From Clostridia bacterium (GTDB lineage: Bacteria > Bacillota_A > Clostridia > Christensenellales > Aristaeellaceae): 49,241 bases of DNA. The first letter of the stretch is position 1. Each line of letters begins with the position of its first letter. Where the stretch lies: contig JAGBBE010000125.1 of the NCBI GenBank assembly GCA_017938645.1, forward strand, positions 1-49,241, in the 5' to 3' direction. This document shows, piece after piece, positions 17,623 to 26,500 of this stretch. A program made the position numbers and the translations under genes. A model generated the notes under the pieces. That model made no database searches. It saw only the letters and a program-made list of their open reading frames with translations, and had not been told where the DNA came from.

Positions 17623-18336
17623 TCAGCCTTCTGCGCCGCCCAGCAGCATTTCGCGCATGCGTGCAAGATGCCTCCATGCGTCGTGGCCGAGCTTCCTGTC
17701 AATCTTTGCGGCCGCCTCGCCCATGTTAGGCTTGCGGGAGGTCATGTTGTGGCAGTCGGTGCCGATAAAATGAATCTCCCGGCGGTCAAGCATGCCCAGC
17801 GCCCTGCGCGAGGTCTGCCAGCGTGTAAAGTACGAGGCGTTGACCTGAAGCCAGATCCCGTTTTCGCACAATTCGGAAATCACGTCTCCGCGCTGGAAGG
17901 CAAGATAGCGCTCCACATGCGCCAGCACCGGCTGAATCCGACGCTGGGACAAAAGCTCGTACACCTCGCCGATCATTCGCTGGTTCCATTCGCAAAACGG
18001 CATTTCCAGAAGCATCGCACCGGTTCCTCCGATGCAGAGCTGTTCGGCTTCCTCCGAGCGGCTGATGCCGTCGTAATAGGCAACCTCCGCGCCCACATGC
18101 AGTCCGGGCAGGTTCGGGTACCGCTGCATGGCGTACTGAAGCCTTGCAAGCGCCTGCTGTCTGCGGGCAAAGAAGCTCTCCGGCGCCTCTCGGCTGGGAT
18201 AGAAGTGCGGGGTGAGGATGATCTCGTCCACGCCCTGCTCCGCCTCGGCAAGGAGCATCTTCAGGCTTTCCTCCGGGCTGGCGCTTCCGTCGTCCATTCC
18301 CGGCAGGATATGTGTGTGAAAATCCAGCATATTCAT
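17623..18336 (-). CDS. cpsB: CpsB/CapC-type PHP-domain protein-tyrosine phosphatase
   Basis: 237 residues, the usual length. PHP metal-binding motifs are DFHTHILPGMDDG near the N-terminus, TPHFYP, AHVERY and GTDCHNM. The family removes phosphate from the tyrosine cluster of the CpsD kinase using a manganese-type metal centre, and so controls polymer length and output. It starts two bases after the kinase stop, in the order CpsC-CpsD-CpsB. All metal ligands appear to be present, so an active enzyme is expected. Confidence 0.95.
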   Translation of the reverse strand: MNMLDFHTHILPGMDDGSASPEESLKMLLAEAEQGVDEIILTPHFYPSREAPESFFARRQQALARLQYAMQRYPNLPGLHVGAEVAYYDGISRSEEAEQLCIGGTGAMLLEMPFCEWNQRMIGEVYELLSQRRIQPVLAHVERYLAFQRGDVISELCENGIWLQVNASYFTRWQTSRRALGMLDRREIHFIGTDCHNMTSRKPNMGEAAAKIDRKLGHDAWRHLARMREMLLGGAEG

Positions 18337-18338
18337 CG

Positions 18339-19154
18339 TTACTTCGCTTCCTCGTAGTAACGATTCTTGTCATAGTACCGGTTGTAGTAGCGGTACTTGT
18401 ACTTGCGGTTGTAGCGGTAGCGGTAACGGTAGCGGTAGCCGCCCGCGGGGCCGCCGGCACAGGTGAACACGAAGCCGAGGATCTTGGCGTCTACCAGGCG
18501 CAGCTGGCGGATGGCCTCGTTGAGGCTCTTGGTGTCGGCGTGCTCGTTGCGCACGACCATCACAAAGCCGTCGACCAGCTTGGTGGCGATCAGCGCGTCG
18601 GTAACGGCGGTCACAGGCGGAAGGTCCAGCAGCACGAAGTCGTACTCCTTGGCCAGCTCCTCCATCCTGCGCTTCATGCGGCCGGAGCCGATGAGCTCGG
18701 AGGGATTCGGCGGAACCTCGCCGGCGACCAGCACGTCAAAGGTGATGGGCTGGCCGTTGAGGCGCTCAACCTCCACGCTCTGGATGTAGTTCTCATGGGA
18801 TTCCCTGAGGATAAGCACATTGCTCAGGCCGGGTTTGGAGCGGATGTTGAGCTTTTTGTGAATGGAAGGAATACGAAGATCGCCTTCCACAATCAGCACG
18901 CGGCCGTTGGTTTCGGCCAGGGTGCTGGCCAGATTGACCACCGTGGTGCTCTTGCCCTCGCCTCGGATGGAGCTGGTGATGCCGATGATGCGGCCGCGGC
19001 CCTCTTCGCTTTCGGGCAGAGCGAACATCAGGTTGGTACGGAGCAGCTTATACGCTTCTCTGGCGGCAAAATTCAGCTTCTTGCCAAAAAAGCTCAGTTC
19101 AACCTGCGGGGCAGCCTTTTTGTTCTTCTTTTTTTTCTTGCCGATTCCGAACAT
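18339..19154 (-). CDS. cpsD: CpsD/CapB-type tyrosine autokinase with extreme Tyr/Arg tail
   Basis: 271 residues. Walker A is SSIRGEGKSTTVVNLA, Walker A' is VLIVEGDLRIPS (the usual DAD is EGD here), and Walker B is YDFVLLDLPP. Residues 240-271 carry 13 tyrosines mixed with Arg/Lys/Asn, first as four Tyr-Arg pairs and then Tyr-Tyr pairs, where the family usually has a few YGX repeats. The kinase is activated by the membrane partner CpsC, phosphorylates its own tail and is reset by CpsB. The gene begins four bases after the CpsC stop. The strongly basic poly-Tyr tail is unusual. Confidence 0.95.
   Translation of the reverse strand: MFGIGKKKKKNKKAAPQVELSFFGKKLNFAAREAYKLLRTNLMFALPESEEGRGRIIGITSSIRGEGKSTTVVNLASTLAETNGRVLIVEGDLRIPSIHKKLNIRSKPGLSNVLILRESHENYIQSVEVERLNGQPITFDVLVAGEVPPNPSELIGSGRMKRRMEELAKEYDFVLLDLPPVTAVTDALIATKLVDGFVMVVRNEHADTKSLNEAIRQLRLVDAKILGFVFTCAGGPAGGYRYRYRYRYNRKYKYRYYNRYYDKNRYYEEAK
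18411..18437 (-). repeat. Hexanucleotide repeat coding (Tyr-Arg)4-Tyr
   Basis: On the coding strand, TAC CGC/CGT alternate for 27 bases inside the kinase tail, with only one silent change. Because the unit is six bases, slippage would add or remove Tyr-Arg pairs without breaking the frame. Confidence 0.7.
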
Positions 19155-19157
19155 GGC

Positions 19158-19997
19158 TTACTTCTTCCCCCCTGCTTTTTTGGCCGTGCTTTTGGCGGCA
19201 GCTTTGGGCTTTTTGGGCTGCTCATAGCTGCCGTCATACTTGGAGTATCTGGAATAGCGCCCGTACTTGGAATAGTAGTACTGTCCGCCGTTCTTCTCCT
19301 CCAGCATATCGGGAATCACCGACAGCAGCGGAATGGTGCTGAAATTTTCCAGCAGATAATTTTCCGTGCGGATGCGGTCGTCCAGCAGTTCGATCACAAC
19401 GATCACGCCGCAGCTGGCCAGCGCGCCCAGCAGCAGACCCACCAGCGTGTACTTGCGGATGCTGGGAGAAACCTTCTGGGAGGGCACCACGGCGTAGTCC
19501 ACGATGCGGGCGGCGCTGCCTTCCACGATTGCCGCGATCTTGTCGGGCAGGACGCGGGCGATGGTGTTGGCGATGTGCTCGGCCTCGTAGGGGTCGCCGC
19601 AGGTGACTTTAATAGAGAAGACTTCCGTCTCGTTGACCGCCTCGGCGCTGATTTTTCCAACCAGCTGTTCATAGGTGTAGTCCAGCTCGCCCAGCCGGAT
19701 GACCTCATTGAGCGTTGAGCGCGTTTTGAGGATGACCAGATAGGTGTCAACCAGACCACGGGCGGCGGAAATTTCGGACGCGCTGATAGAGAAGGTCGTC
19801 GCGCCCACAGAGAAAGAGCTGTTGTTGACGTAGACCATGACGCTGGCCTCATACATCGGCGACAGATAGAACGCCGCGTAGGAGAACAGCAGGGCGCCGC
19901 ACAGGATCATACACAGAGCGACCATCCAGAAACGCCCGATAATGCCTTCGAAGATTTTCAGCAGGTCAATCTGTATGTATTCGTTCTCTTTGTTCAT
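19158..19997 (-). CDS. cpsC: CpsC/Wzz-type chain-length regulator and kinase adaptor
   Basis: 279 residues. Two membrane helices (about 21-45 and 178-202) flank an outer loop, the Wzz/CpsC layout, with the amphipathic N-terminus YIQIDLLKIFEGII and a conserved region just before TM2 (VVPSQKVSPSIRK). It lacks a fused kinase; the partner is the next gene. Residues 240-279 form a tail with eight tyrosines spaced by Ser, Lys, Arg and Gly, then a Lys/Ala-rich end. That is odd for an adaptor, which normally ends soon after TM2. The start was moved to 19997 (GAGAGG upstream) because the longer form overlaps the upstream gene. Confidence 0.92.
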   Translation of the reverse strand: MNKENEYIQIDLLKIFEGIIGRFWMVALCMILCGALLFSYAAFYLSPMYEASVMVYVNNSSFSVGATTFSISASEISAARGLVDTYLVILKTRSTLNEVIRLGELDYTYEQLVGKISAEAVNETEVFSIKVTCGDPYEAEHIANTIARVLPDKIAAIVEGSAARIVDYAVVPSQKVSPSIRKYTLVGLLLGALASCGVIVVIELLDDRIRTENYLLENFSTIPLLSVIPDMLEEKNGGQYYYSKYGRYSRYSKYDGSYEQPKKPKAAAKSTAKKAGGKK

Positions 19998-20034
19998 TTC
20001 CAAACCTCTCTCCAGTATCGTGATGGCATCCGTA

Positions 20035-21357
20035 TCAGAAAGCGCGGTCCGCTTCCACATGCAGCGCGTCTCCGTGACAGAAGCACACGCATTCGTCTTC
20101 GCAGATTCTTTCTTCGCTTTCCTCGTCATAGCAGCCGCAGCTGCTCAGATCTTCCGTATCCGGGTCCACATCCACATATTTGCTCATGATGTAGCCCAGC
20201 GTTCCCTGATAGTCCACCTGCAGCCAGTCCTCATCATTGATGGTGATTTCAGCCATCACCATGACCCGGGTTCCCTTGGTCAGGTTTTTGAACAGCCGTT
20301 CGCTGCCCGAATCAGTGCCGCCGCGCATGTTGACCTTGCCGCGGTTGATGTATCCCGGACGGTCATTAAGGTCGTCCACTTCAAACACCACCGGCGGATC
20401 TCCGCTGAAGGGCACGCCCTCGTAGCCCATGAGCGATTCCATGCTGGCAAAGCCTGCGATTCGTTCATCGCCCAGATAGTAGGTGCGCCGCGCGACCGCG
20501 CCGGACACATTGCCCTCAATGGTTCCGATGGTGTTTTCCGTGGCGAACTCCACCACGCCCATATGGCCGATAAAGTTCGTGTTTTTCGGGATCAGGAACA
20601 CGATGTCGCCGGTCTGCGGCTGATAGTCCCGCCGATGGTACGCGCCCATATCGGTGATGATTTCAAGCCACTTGATGACGTCGGCATAGCTGAGGTCGTC
20701 GGCGATGGTCATCCCGGCCTTCATCATGGAGTAGGCCAGAAAGGTGGCGCACCATTCGCTGTAGGGATCGCCCATCCAGATGCCGTAGCGCGTGGCGCCG
20801 ATTTCCTCGCCGCTGCCGCCCTCGATGTAATCCGACGTGCTTTCGCGGTAGCCCAGCTGAAACTGCGCCACCGTGACCAAATCAGCGCGCCAGTCGCCGG
20901 TGAGCTTAAGCCGCTCCAGACCGTCCTGATACGCCTCTTCGGTATCATAGGAGCGTGTGGAGCCCTTGATTTCCACCGAACGCTTTTTCTGCGCGCCCTG
21001 GGAATCCCGGGCGGTAACGGTGATTTTCCATTCGCCGCCTTTGCGCGGCATGCGGCTGATGGTATAGGTTCCCGCATGGGAGAAGGTTTTTTCGATCACT
21101 TCCCGGCTTTCGCCGCCCACGGAGAAGTCGGCCTCGACCGTATACGGTGCGCTGCCGCCCTCCAGCGTCACGGTGACGAACATTTCCTTCTCGTTGATGT
21201 ATACATAGGAGCTGCCGCGCTTGACGCCCAGGGCGAACGTCCCGGCCGCAGACGCGTCTGTTACGGGAAAAAACCATGCGAGCAAAATGCTCAGACAAAG
21301 GATCAGCACCCCGCGTCTTCGAAGCTCCATTGCGCTGTACGAGCCTGAAATGGGCAT
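20035..21357 (-). CDS. Secreted CHAP amidase-like protein with SH3-type domain and Cys-rich tail
   Basis: 440 residues, first gene of the operon. A signal sequence or anchor lies near residues 14-38. It is followed by a beta-sandwich-like region (SYVYINEKEMFVTVTL, PYTVEADFSV) and a CHAP/NlpC-like domain with Cys203 (SEWCATF), DIVFL and His265 (IGHMGVVE). A bacterial SH3-like domain spans about 340-397 (KVNMRGGTD, GTRVMVM, WLQVDYQGTLGYI). The last 35 residues contain six Cys plus His (SCGCYDEE, ICEDECVCFCH), possibly a metal site or disulfides. It could cut or remodel peptidoglycan to make room for the polymer. The ATG at 21357 follows AAGGGGG and the operon promoter. Confidence 0.85.
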   Translation of the reverse strand: MPISGSYSAMELRRRGVLILCLSILLAWFFPVTDASAAGTFALGVKRGSSYVYINEKEMFVTVTLEGGSAPYTVEADFSVGGESREVIEKTFSHAGTYTISRMPRKGGEWKITVTARDSQGAQKKRSVEIKGSTRSYDTEEAYQDGLERLKLTGDWRADLVTVAQFQLGYRESTSDYIEGGSGEEIGATRYGIWMGDPYSEWCATFLAYSMMKAGMTIADDLSYADVIKWLEIITDMGAYHRRDYQPQTGDIVFLIPKNTNFIGHMGVVEFATENTIGTIEGNVSGAVARRTYYLGDERIAGFASMESLMGYEGVPFSGDPPVVFEVDDLNDRPGYINRGKVNMRGGTDSGSERLFKNLTKGTRVMVMAEITINDEDWLQVDYQGTLGYIMSKYVDVDPDTEDLSSCGCYDEESEERICEDECVCFCHGDALHVEADRAF

Positions 21358-21387
21358 ACTACCCCCTTTATACAAGCATACATGTTC

Positions 21388-21416
21388 ATTATAGTGATTC
21401 CGCAAGTCAATGTCAA
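21388..21416 (-). promoter_or_regulatory. Sigma-A-type promoter of the polysaccharide operon
   Basis: On the minus strand, TTGACA (21411-21416), a 17-base spacer and TATAAT (21388-21393) match the consensus at every position. The start of transcription should be near 21381, giving a leader of about 24 bases before the ATG at 21357. No other strong promoter was noticed in the operon. Confidence 0.85.
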
Positions 21417-21443
21417 TAGAAACGCCATCCATTATTTTCCGTA

Positions 21444-21464
21444 TTTGTTGATTCTGTCAACAAA
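21444..21464. promoter_or_regulatory. Inverted repeat between divergent promoters (candidate operator)
   Basis: TTTGTTGA-TTCTG-TCAACAAA: perfect 8-base arms around 5 bases. It lies midway between the -35 box of the minus-strand operon (27 bases away) and that of the plus-strand gene (23 bases away). It has no T-tract and is too weak for a terminator, so a protein-binding site is the likely reading. Confidence 0.5.
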
Positions 21465-21487
21465 CGGCATATATTCGTAGAAAGCCA

Positions 21488-21516
21488 TTCACCCAAACTG
21501 CAATCTGTGCTATAAT
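21488..21516 (+). promoter_or_regulatory. Sigma-A-type promoter of the small Pro-rich gene
   Basis: TTCACC (21488-21493), 17-base spacer, TATAAT (21511-21516). It is followed by an AAGGAG site and ATG at 21549. Confidence 0.65.
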
Positions 21517-21548
21517 CAGACGCAGAAACCCCGCAAAGGAGACGCTCT

Positions 21549-21917
21549 ATGTCACCCTCTTCCCACCTGCATCCCATGCCGCCGGACGGTCTGAAGCCGC
21601 GCAGCGCGCCGCAGGCCGCACCGTCTGTTTCACCCGCTGTGCTTTCGGAAACTCCGCCTTCGCAGCCCGAGCCGCTTCTGCATCCGGCGCGTTTCGGCCC
21701 CGTGCAGCTTCCCCCGGCGCTCCGGCCCACAGAGCCGGAACCTGCGCCCGCAGAGGACGAACCCTTTGAGGATCTTCTTTTCTTTGAGGAAGAGGACGAC
21801 GACGAGGACGACATCCCCGACGCCGTGCCCACAGAGAGCATGCCCGTGCCGGCGTGCGTGCCGCTTTACGACCTGTCCGTTCCTCCCGTGCGCGAACGGA
21901 AACGGAAAAAGGGATAG
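21549..21917 (+). CDS. Small Pro-rich, acidic protein of unknown function
   Basis: 122 residues, no signal peptide or TM. Residues 1-75 are rich in Pro, Ser and Ala. Residues 70-92 hold an acidic run (FEDLLFFEEEDDDEDDIPDA). The end is basic (VRERKRKKG). It looks disordered. Support for reality is a -10/-35 pair and AAGGAG eight bases before the ATG. No family is recognised. It stands between the polysaccharide operon and the ROK-like gene, and the next promoter overlaps its stop. Confidence 0.55.
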   Translation: MSPSSHLHPMPPDGLKPRSAPQAAPSVSPAVLSETPPSQPEPLLHPARFGPVQLPPALRPTEPEPAPAEDEPFEDLLFFEEEDDDEDDIPDAVPTESMPVPACVPLYDLSVPPVRERKRKKG

Positions 21918-21943
21918 ACAAACGAACTTCCATACGATATAAT
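21915..21943 (+). promoter_or_regulatory. Sigma-A-type promoter of the ROK-like gene
   Basis: TAGACA (21915-21920), 17-base spacer, TATAAT (21938-21943). It overlaps the stop codon of the small upstream gene. The leader to the ATG at 22017 is about 65 bases. Confidence 0.7.
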
Positions 21944-21966
21944 GCACAATGAGAGAAAATATGACG

Positions 21967-21976
21967 TTGTTAACAA
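21967..21976. promoter_or_regulatory. Palindrome TTGTTAACAA in the ROK-gene leader
   Basis: Perfect 10-base palindrome 23 bases downstream of the -10 box, where a bound repressor would block transcription. It shares TTGTT/AACAA half-sites with the inverted repeat at 21444-21464, so one regulator might bind both. Confidence 0.35.
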
Positions 21977-22016
21977 TACAACCCCATACACATTCTATGA
22001 TTCGGAGGCGCTCACG

Positions 22017-23390
22017 ATGGAAAACTTGAAGGTTCTGGCTCCCCTGGACAAAGCGTTTACCCCTATTTACCGCAGCCTGTGCGATTTCAAGGCCCGTGCT
22101 GAAAAAGAGAACGGCCCCATGATCCGCATCGCTCTGGAACGCAACGACAAGCTGGTTGCGACCCAGGATATGCAGATCCTGCCCGAGGGCATGGACGATG
22201 AGCTCAACATCGCCATGGTCGAGCGCATGGTCAAGGCCATGCTGTGGGTATACGGCGGCTTCCGCGTAACCATCGCGGGCTCCAAGACCGTGTACGAAGG
22301 CATCAAGGCGCAGTACTGCCTGGGCGGCAAGCGCGAGTTCGACTTCGACTTTATGGCCAACGTATATGAGAGCGATTTTGAAGTTCTCTACGCCGCCACC
22401 ATCGCAGAGGCTCCCGAGAAGAAGGAAGCTGCCGAAGCCATCGGCCGTCATCTGGACGGCTGCCGCATCGGCTTTGACGCCGGCGGAAGCGACCGCAAGG
22501 TTTCTGCCGTAGTCAACGGCGAATCCGTCTATTCCGAGGAAGTGGTCTGGTTCCCCAAGACCAACTCCGATCCCAACTACCACTACGAAGGCATCGTGGC
22601 CGCCATGAAGACCGCCGCCTCCAAGATGCCCCGCGTCGACGCCATCGGCGTTTCCTCCGCCGGCGTATACGTAGCCAACCGCACCATGCGCGCCAGCCTC
22701 TTCATCAAGGTTGACGAGGAGAACTACGACAAGTACGTCAAGGACATCTACATCCGCGCTGCCAAGGAAATCGGCGACGTGCCGCTGACCGTTTGCAACG
22801 ACGGCGACGTGACCGCTCTGGCCGGCGCCATGAGCCTGGGCGAGAACGGCATCCTGGGCATCGCCATGGGCACCAGCGAAGCCGGCGGCTACGTTGACAC
22901 CGACGGCAACATCACCGGCTGGCTCAACGAGCTCGCTTTTGTTCCCTGCGATCTGGCCCCCACCGCCATGGAAGACGAGTGGTCCGGCGACATCGGCTGC
23001 GGCGTGAAGTACTTCTCTCAGGACGCGGTCATCAAGCTGGCTCCCGCCGCCGGCATCGAGCTGGATCCCGCCCTCTCTCCCGCTGAAAAGCTCAAGATCG
23101 TGCAGGGCAAGATGCTCGAGGGCCACGAAGGCGCCCGTCAGATCTACGAAACCATCGGCGTTTACCTGGGCTACACCCTGGCCTTCTACGCCATGTTCTA
23201 CGACATCAACCACGTGCTCCTCATGGGCCGCGTGACGTCCGGCCAGGGCGGCGACCTCGTGCTGGCCAAGGCTCAGGAAGTCCTCGACACCGAGTATCCC
23301 GAGCTGAAGATGCAGGTCAACCTGCCCGACGAAAAGAGCCGCCGCGTCGGCCAGTCCGTGGCCGCCGCCAGCCTGCCTGTGATCGGGTGA
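22017..23390 (+). CDS. ROK-like ASKHA-fold protein (sugar kinase or regulator relative)
   Basis: 457 residues. The ASKHA domain begins near residue 150 with RIGFDAGGSDRKVSAVV (phosphate 1 loop). DAIGVSSAGVYV follows near 215, VCNDGDVTALAG near 260, and the adenosine-side GIAMGTSEAGGYVDTDG near 283. These fit ROK proteins, but the Cys zinc motif of ROK is not seen and there is no helix-turn-helix. The N-terminal 140 residues are an extra domain I do not recognise. The ATG at 22017 follows GGAGG; the longer form starts inside the promoter. It has its own promoter and terminator. A sugar kinase is plausible, substrate unknown. Confidence 0.75.
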   Translation: MENLKVLAPLDKAFTPIYRSLCDFKARAEKENGPMIRIALERNDKLVATQDMQILPEGMDDELNIAMVERMVKAMLWVYGGFRVTIAGSKTVYEGIKAQYCLGGKREFDFDFMANVYESDFEVLYAATIAEAPEKKEAAEAIGRHLDGCRIGFDAGGSDRKVSAVVNGESVYSEEVVWFPKTNSDPNYHYEGIVAAMKTAASKMPRVDAIGVSSAGVYVANRTMRASLFIKVDEENYDKYVKDIYIRAAKEIGDVPLTVCNDGDVTALAGAMSLGENGILGIAMGTSEAGGYVDTDGNITGWLNELAFVPCDLAPTAMEDEWSGDIGCGVKYFSQDAVIKLAPAAGIELDPALSPAEKLKIVQGKMLEGHEGARQIYETIGVYLGYTLAFYAMFYDINHVLLMGRVTSGQGGDLVLAKAQEVLDTEYPELKMQVNLPDEKSRRVGQSVAAASLPVIG

Positions 23391-23413
23391 GCAACTGCAT
23401 AAAAACATTCTTT

Positions 23414-23447
23414 CCCCGCCGCCTTTCCAAGGGCGGCGGGGTTTTTT
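23414..23447 (+). terminator. Rho-independent terminator after the ROK-like gene
   Basis: Stem CCCCGCCGCC (23414-23423) with GGCGGCGGGG (23432-23441), 8-base loop, then six T. Confidence 0.93.
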
Positions 23448-23451
23448 GTAC

Positions 23452-23480
23452 TTGCCATCCGGAGCGGCGTACACTATAAT
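23452..23480 (+). promoter_or_regulatory. Sigma-A-type promoter of the LRR protein gene
   Basis: TTGCCA (23452-23457), 17-base spacer, TATAAT (23475-23480), placed five bases after the preceding T-tract. Confidence 0.7.
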
Positions 23481-23521
23481 CAAAATGGAAAAAATTGATT
23501 CATTCCCGGAGGATGATTGTT

Positions 23522-26500
23522 GTGAATACATTCAAGCGCATCCTGTGCCTGATGCTGACCCTGATGCTGCTTCTGCCTGCCGCCTCCGCCGAGGAAGGCC
23601 TGCTGATTCTGCCCGCCGGTACGAAGCACATCGAGGAGATGGCGTTTTACGGCGTAGAGGGCATTTCCAAAGCCATCGTGCCGGAAGGCGCGGAGGAGAT
23701 CGGTCCTCTGGCCTTTGCGTACAGCACGCTTCAGGAAGTCACGCTGCCCGCATCTCTCGGGGAGATTTCTGACGACGCCTTCAGCGGCTGCCGGGATCTT
23801 CTCGTCACCGCGCCCGAGGGCAGCTACGCGCGCCAGTGGGCTGCGGACAAGGGTTTCCTGATTGCCGGAATCACCGACTCCGATCCTGCGAGCTTCACCT
23901 ATACCCTCTCAAACGGAGAAGCAACCGTGACCGGCTACAACGGAAGCGCCACTGAGGTGACTATACCTGCCTCGCTTGGCGGCGCGCCGGTCACGTCCAT
24001 TGGCATGGGTGCGTTTGTCTACAACCAGACGCTGACCCGCGTCACCCTGCCCGAAGGGCTGAAAAACATCGGCACACAGGCGTTCATGGGCTGCCGCATG
24101 CTTCGCAGCATCTATATTCCCTCCAGCGTGACCGATATCGGCCTTTCTCCGTTTGCGTACTGCAATGCGCTGAATGCCATCACCCTTGGCAGCGCCAGCC
24201 AAACCTACAGGCTGACCGACGGCGTCCTGTTTTCTGCGGACGGAAAAGAGCTCCTGCTCTATCCCAACGGCAGCATGCGCAAGAGCTATGCTGTACCCGC
24301 GGGCGTGGAAAGAATCGAGGACGAGGTTTTCTACTGCAATGACCACTTGACTGCCATCACCCTGCCCGAAGGCCTGAAGGAAATCGGCAGCTATGCCTTC
24401 TACAGCATGCAAGCGTTGCGGCAGATCATCCTGCCCGCATCGCTTGAAACGCTGGGCGACGGCGCTCTGAGTTCCTGCAATCATCTGACCGCCATCGACG
24501 TAACCAGCGGAAACGCGCATTTCGACTCCTATGACGGCGTATTGTACAACGCAGACCGTACCCAGCTGCTGGCATTCCCCAGCGGACGGACTGACGAGCT
24601 GTTCACAGTTCCGGAGGGCGTAACGGCTATCCACGCTTCTGCCTTTGAGGACTGCGGCGTTTCCTCCGTCATCCTGCCCGAGGGTGTGACCACGCTGGGC
24701 GACTTTGCCTTTGCCTACAGCTGGAATCTCAGCACCGTCCGTCTGCCCTCCACGCTGATCCATTTCGGCACAATGCCTTTTACTGACTGTGAAAACCTGA
24801 CGCTGGAAGTGGTCTCCGGCTCCGCAGGCGAAACCCACGCTCTGAACAACAGCATTCCGCACACCACCTACAGTGCCGGTCCCGTTGTGCCTGTTCCCAC
24901 CGCGACCATCACTGCAGAACCCGTCGTTACACCCGAGCCCACCGCTCCTGCGGAAGATCCCGAGGGCTTTGATTACATCATTTCCGACGGAGAGGCAACC
25001 ATTACCGCCTACACCGGAAAGGCCTCGAAGGTCGTCGTTCCCGCCGAGCTTGGCGGCGCGCCGGTACGTCATATCGGCGAGAGCGCGTTCTACTGCCATG
25101 AACTTCAGGAGCTTGTTCTCAACGACGGCCTGCTCACCATCGGCAATGAAGCCTTCTACGGCTGCGACAGTCTGACCTCGCTCACCCTGCCCTCCAGTGT
25201 GCAGACACTTGGCGAAAACGCCTTCTTCAGCTGCGGAAAGCTGGTAACCGCCGTGCTTGCCGGCGATCTGCAGACCATCGGCAGGCGCTGCTTCCAGGAG
25301 TGCGAAAGCCTGCGCGAAGTTCATCTGGGCGCAAAGATCACCTTCATCGGCGACGTGGCGTTCTACCTCTGTACCAGCCTGACGACGGTCACGCTGGAAG
25401 AATCCGACTTCGTGCCGCACCTCACCGGCAGCGTGGGCAGTTCCGCCTTTGCCTCCTGCGAAAAGCTGGAGCGCGTGAACCTGCCCAAGGGCATTGCATC
25501 CATCGGCTCCTATGCCTTCATGAATAATGAAGCCATGAAGTTCGTGGTTCTGCCGCAGAACCTGACCTCCATCGGCGAGATGGCCTTCTCCAGTTGCTCC
25601 GCCATGGAGATGCTGACCGTGCCCAAAACCGTTACCTCCATCGGCAGCAGTGTCTTCTCGGGCTGTAATGCGCTGACCCTGTACGTCACCCTCGGCTCCG
25701 AAGCCGAGAGCTATGCCAACCGCTATGGCATCCCGGTTCTGTATCTGGGCACGACGCCCACGCCTGCGCCCACAATCGTTCCGACGCCCACAGCAATACC
25801 TACGCCGACTCCCACGCCGGTTGTCACCGCAACACCCACGCCTACGCCGTCCCCGACTCCCACTCCCACGCCGGTCGTGACCGCAACGCCGACGCCGACC
25901 CCCACGCCGACGCCTCTGCCGGACTTTATGACGTTCACCTTAAGCGACGGAACCTGCGAGATCACCGGCTACCGCGGAGACGACAAATACCTGTCCATTC
26001 CGACCGTTCTGAACGGGCAGATCGTAACCAAAATCGGATATAATGCCTTCGGCGGATGCACCACGCTGCAGACTGTCGTGATTCCTGAAAGCGTCAAGGT
26101 CATCGACCATGTCGCTTTTGCCAGATGTTCCTCCCTGACCTCCGTGACGCTGCCCAGTGAAATGACGCTGATTGAGACCAGCGCATTCCAGGAATGCACC
26201 AGTCTGCGTTACGTGGAAATGCCCAGGCGCGTTTCTCAGATGGGCATCCGTCTGTTCATGGACTGCCCCAATCTGATCAGCATCGACTTCCCGGCCGGGC
26301 CTTCCAGCGTACCCGAATTCACCTTTGCGAACTGCTCCGGCCTGCAGAGTGTGACGCTTCCCGAGGGCATTGCATCCATCGATCAAGGCGCCTTTGCGGA
26401 CTGCACCAGCCTGACCGGCATCGATCTTCCCTCCACGCTGAAAACCATCGGCATGGCCGCATTCACCAGCTGCGAGAAGCTGGCGGAAGTTTCGCTTCCC

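Noticed and set aside
23458..23495. ATG or earlier start for the LRR protein at 23495 or 23513
   Set aside because: The first lies before the GGAGG site and the second touches it; the GTG at 23522 has normal spacing.
21630..23531. Minus-strand 633-residue frame
   Set aside because: Antisense to the ROK-like gene and crosses its promoter and terminator.
25760..25925. Non-coding microsatellite
   Set aside because: It is an in-frame Thr-Pro linker between two LRR blocks.
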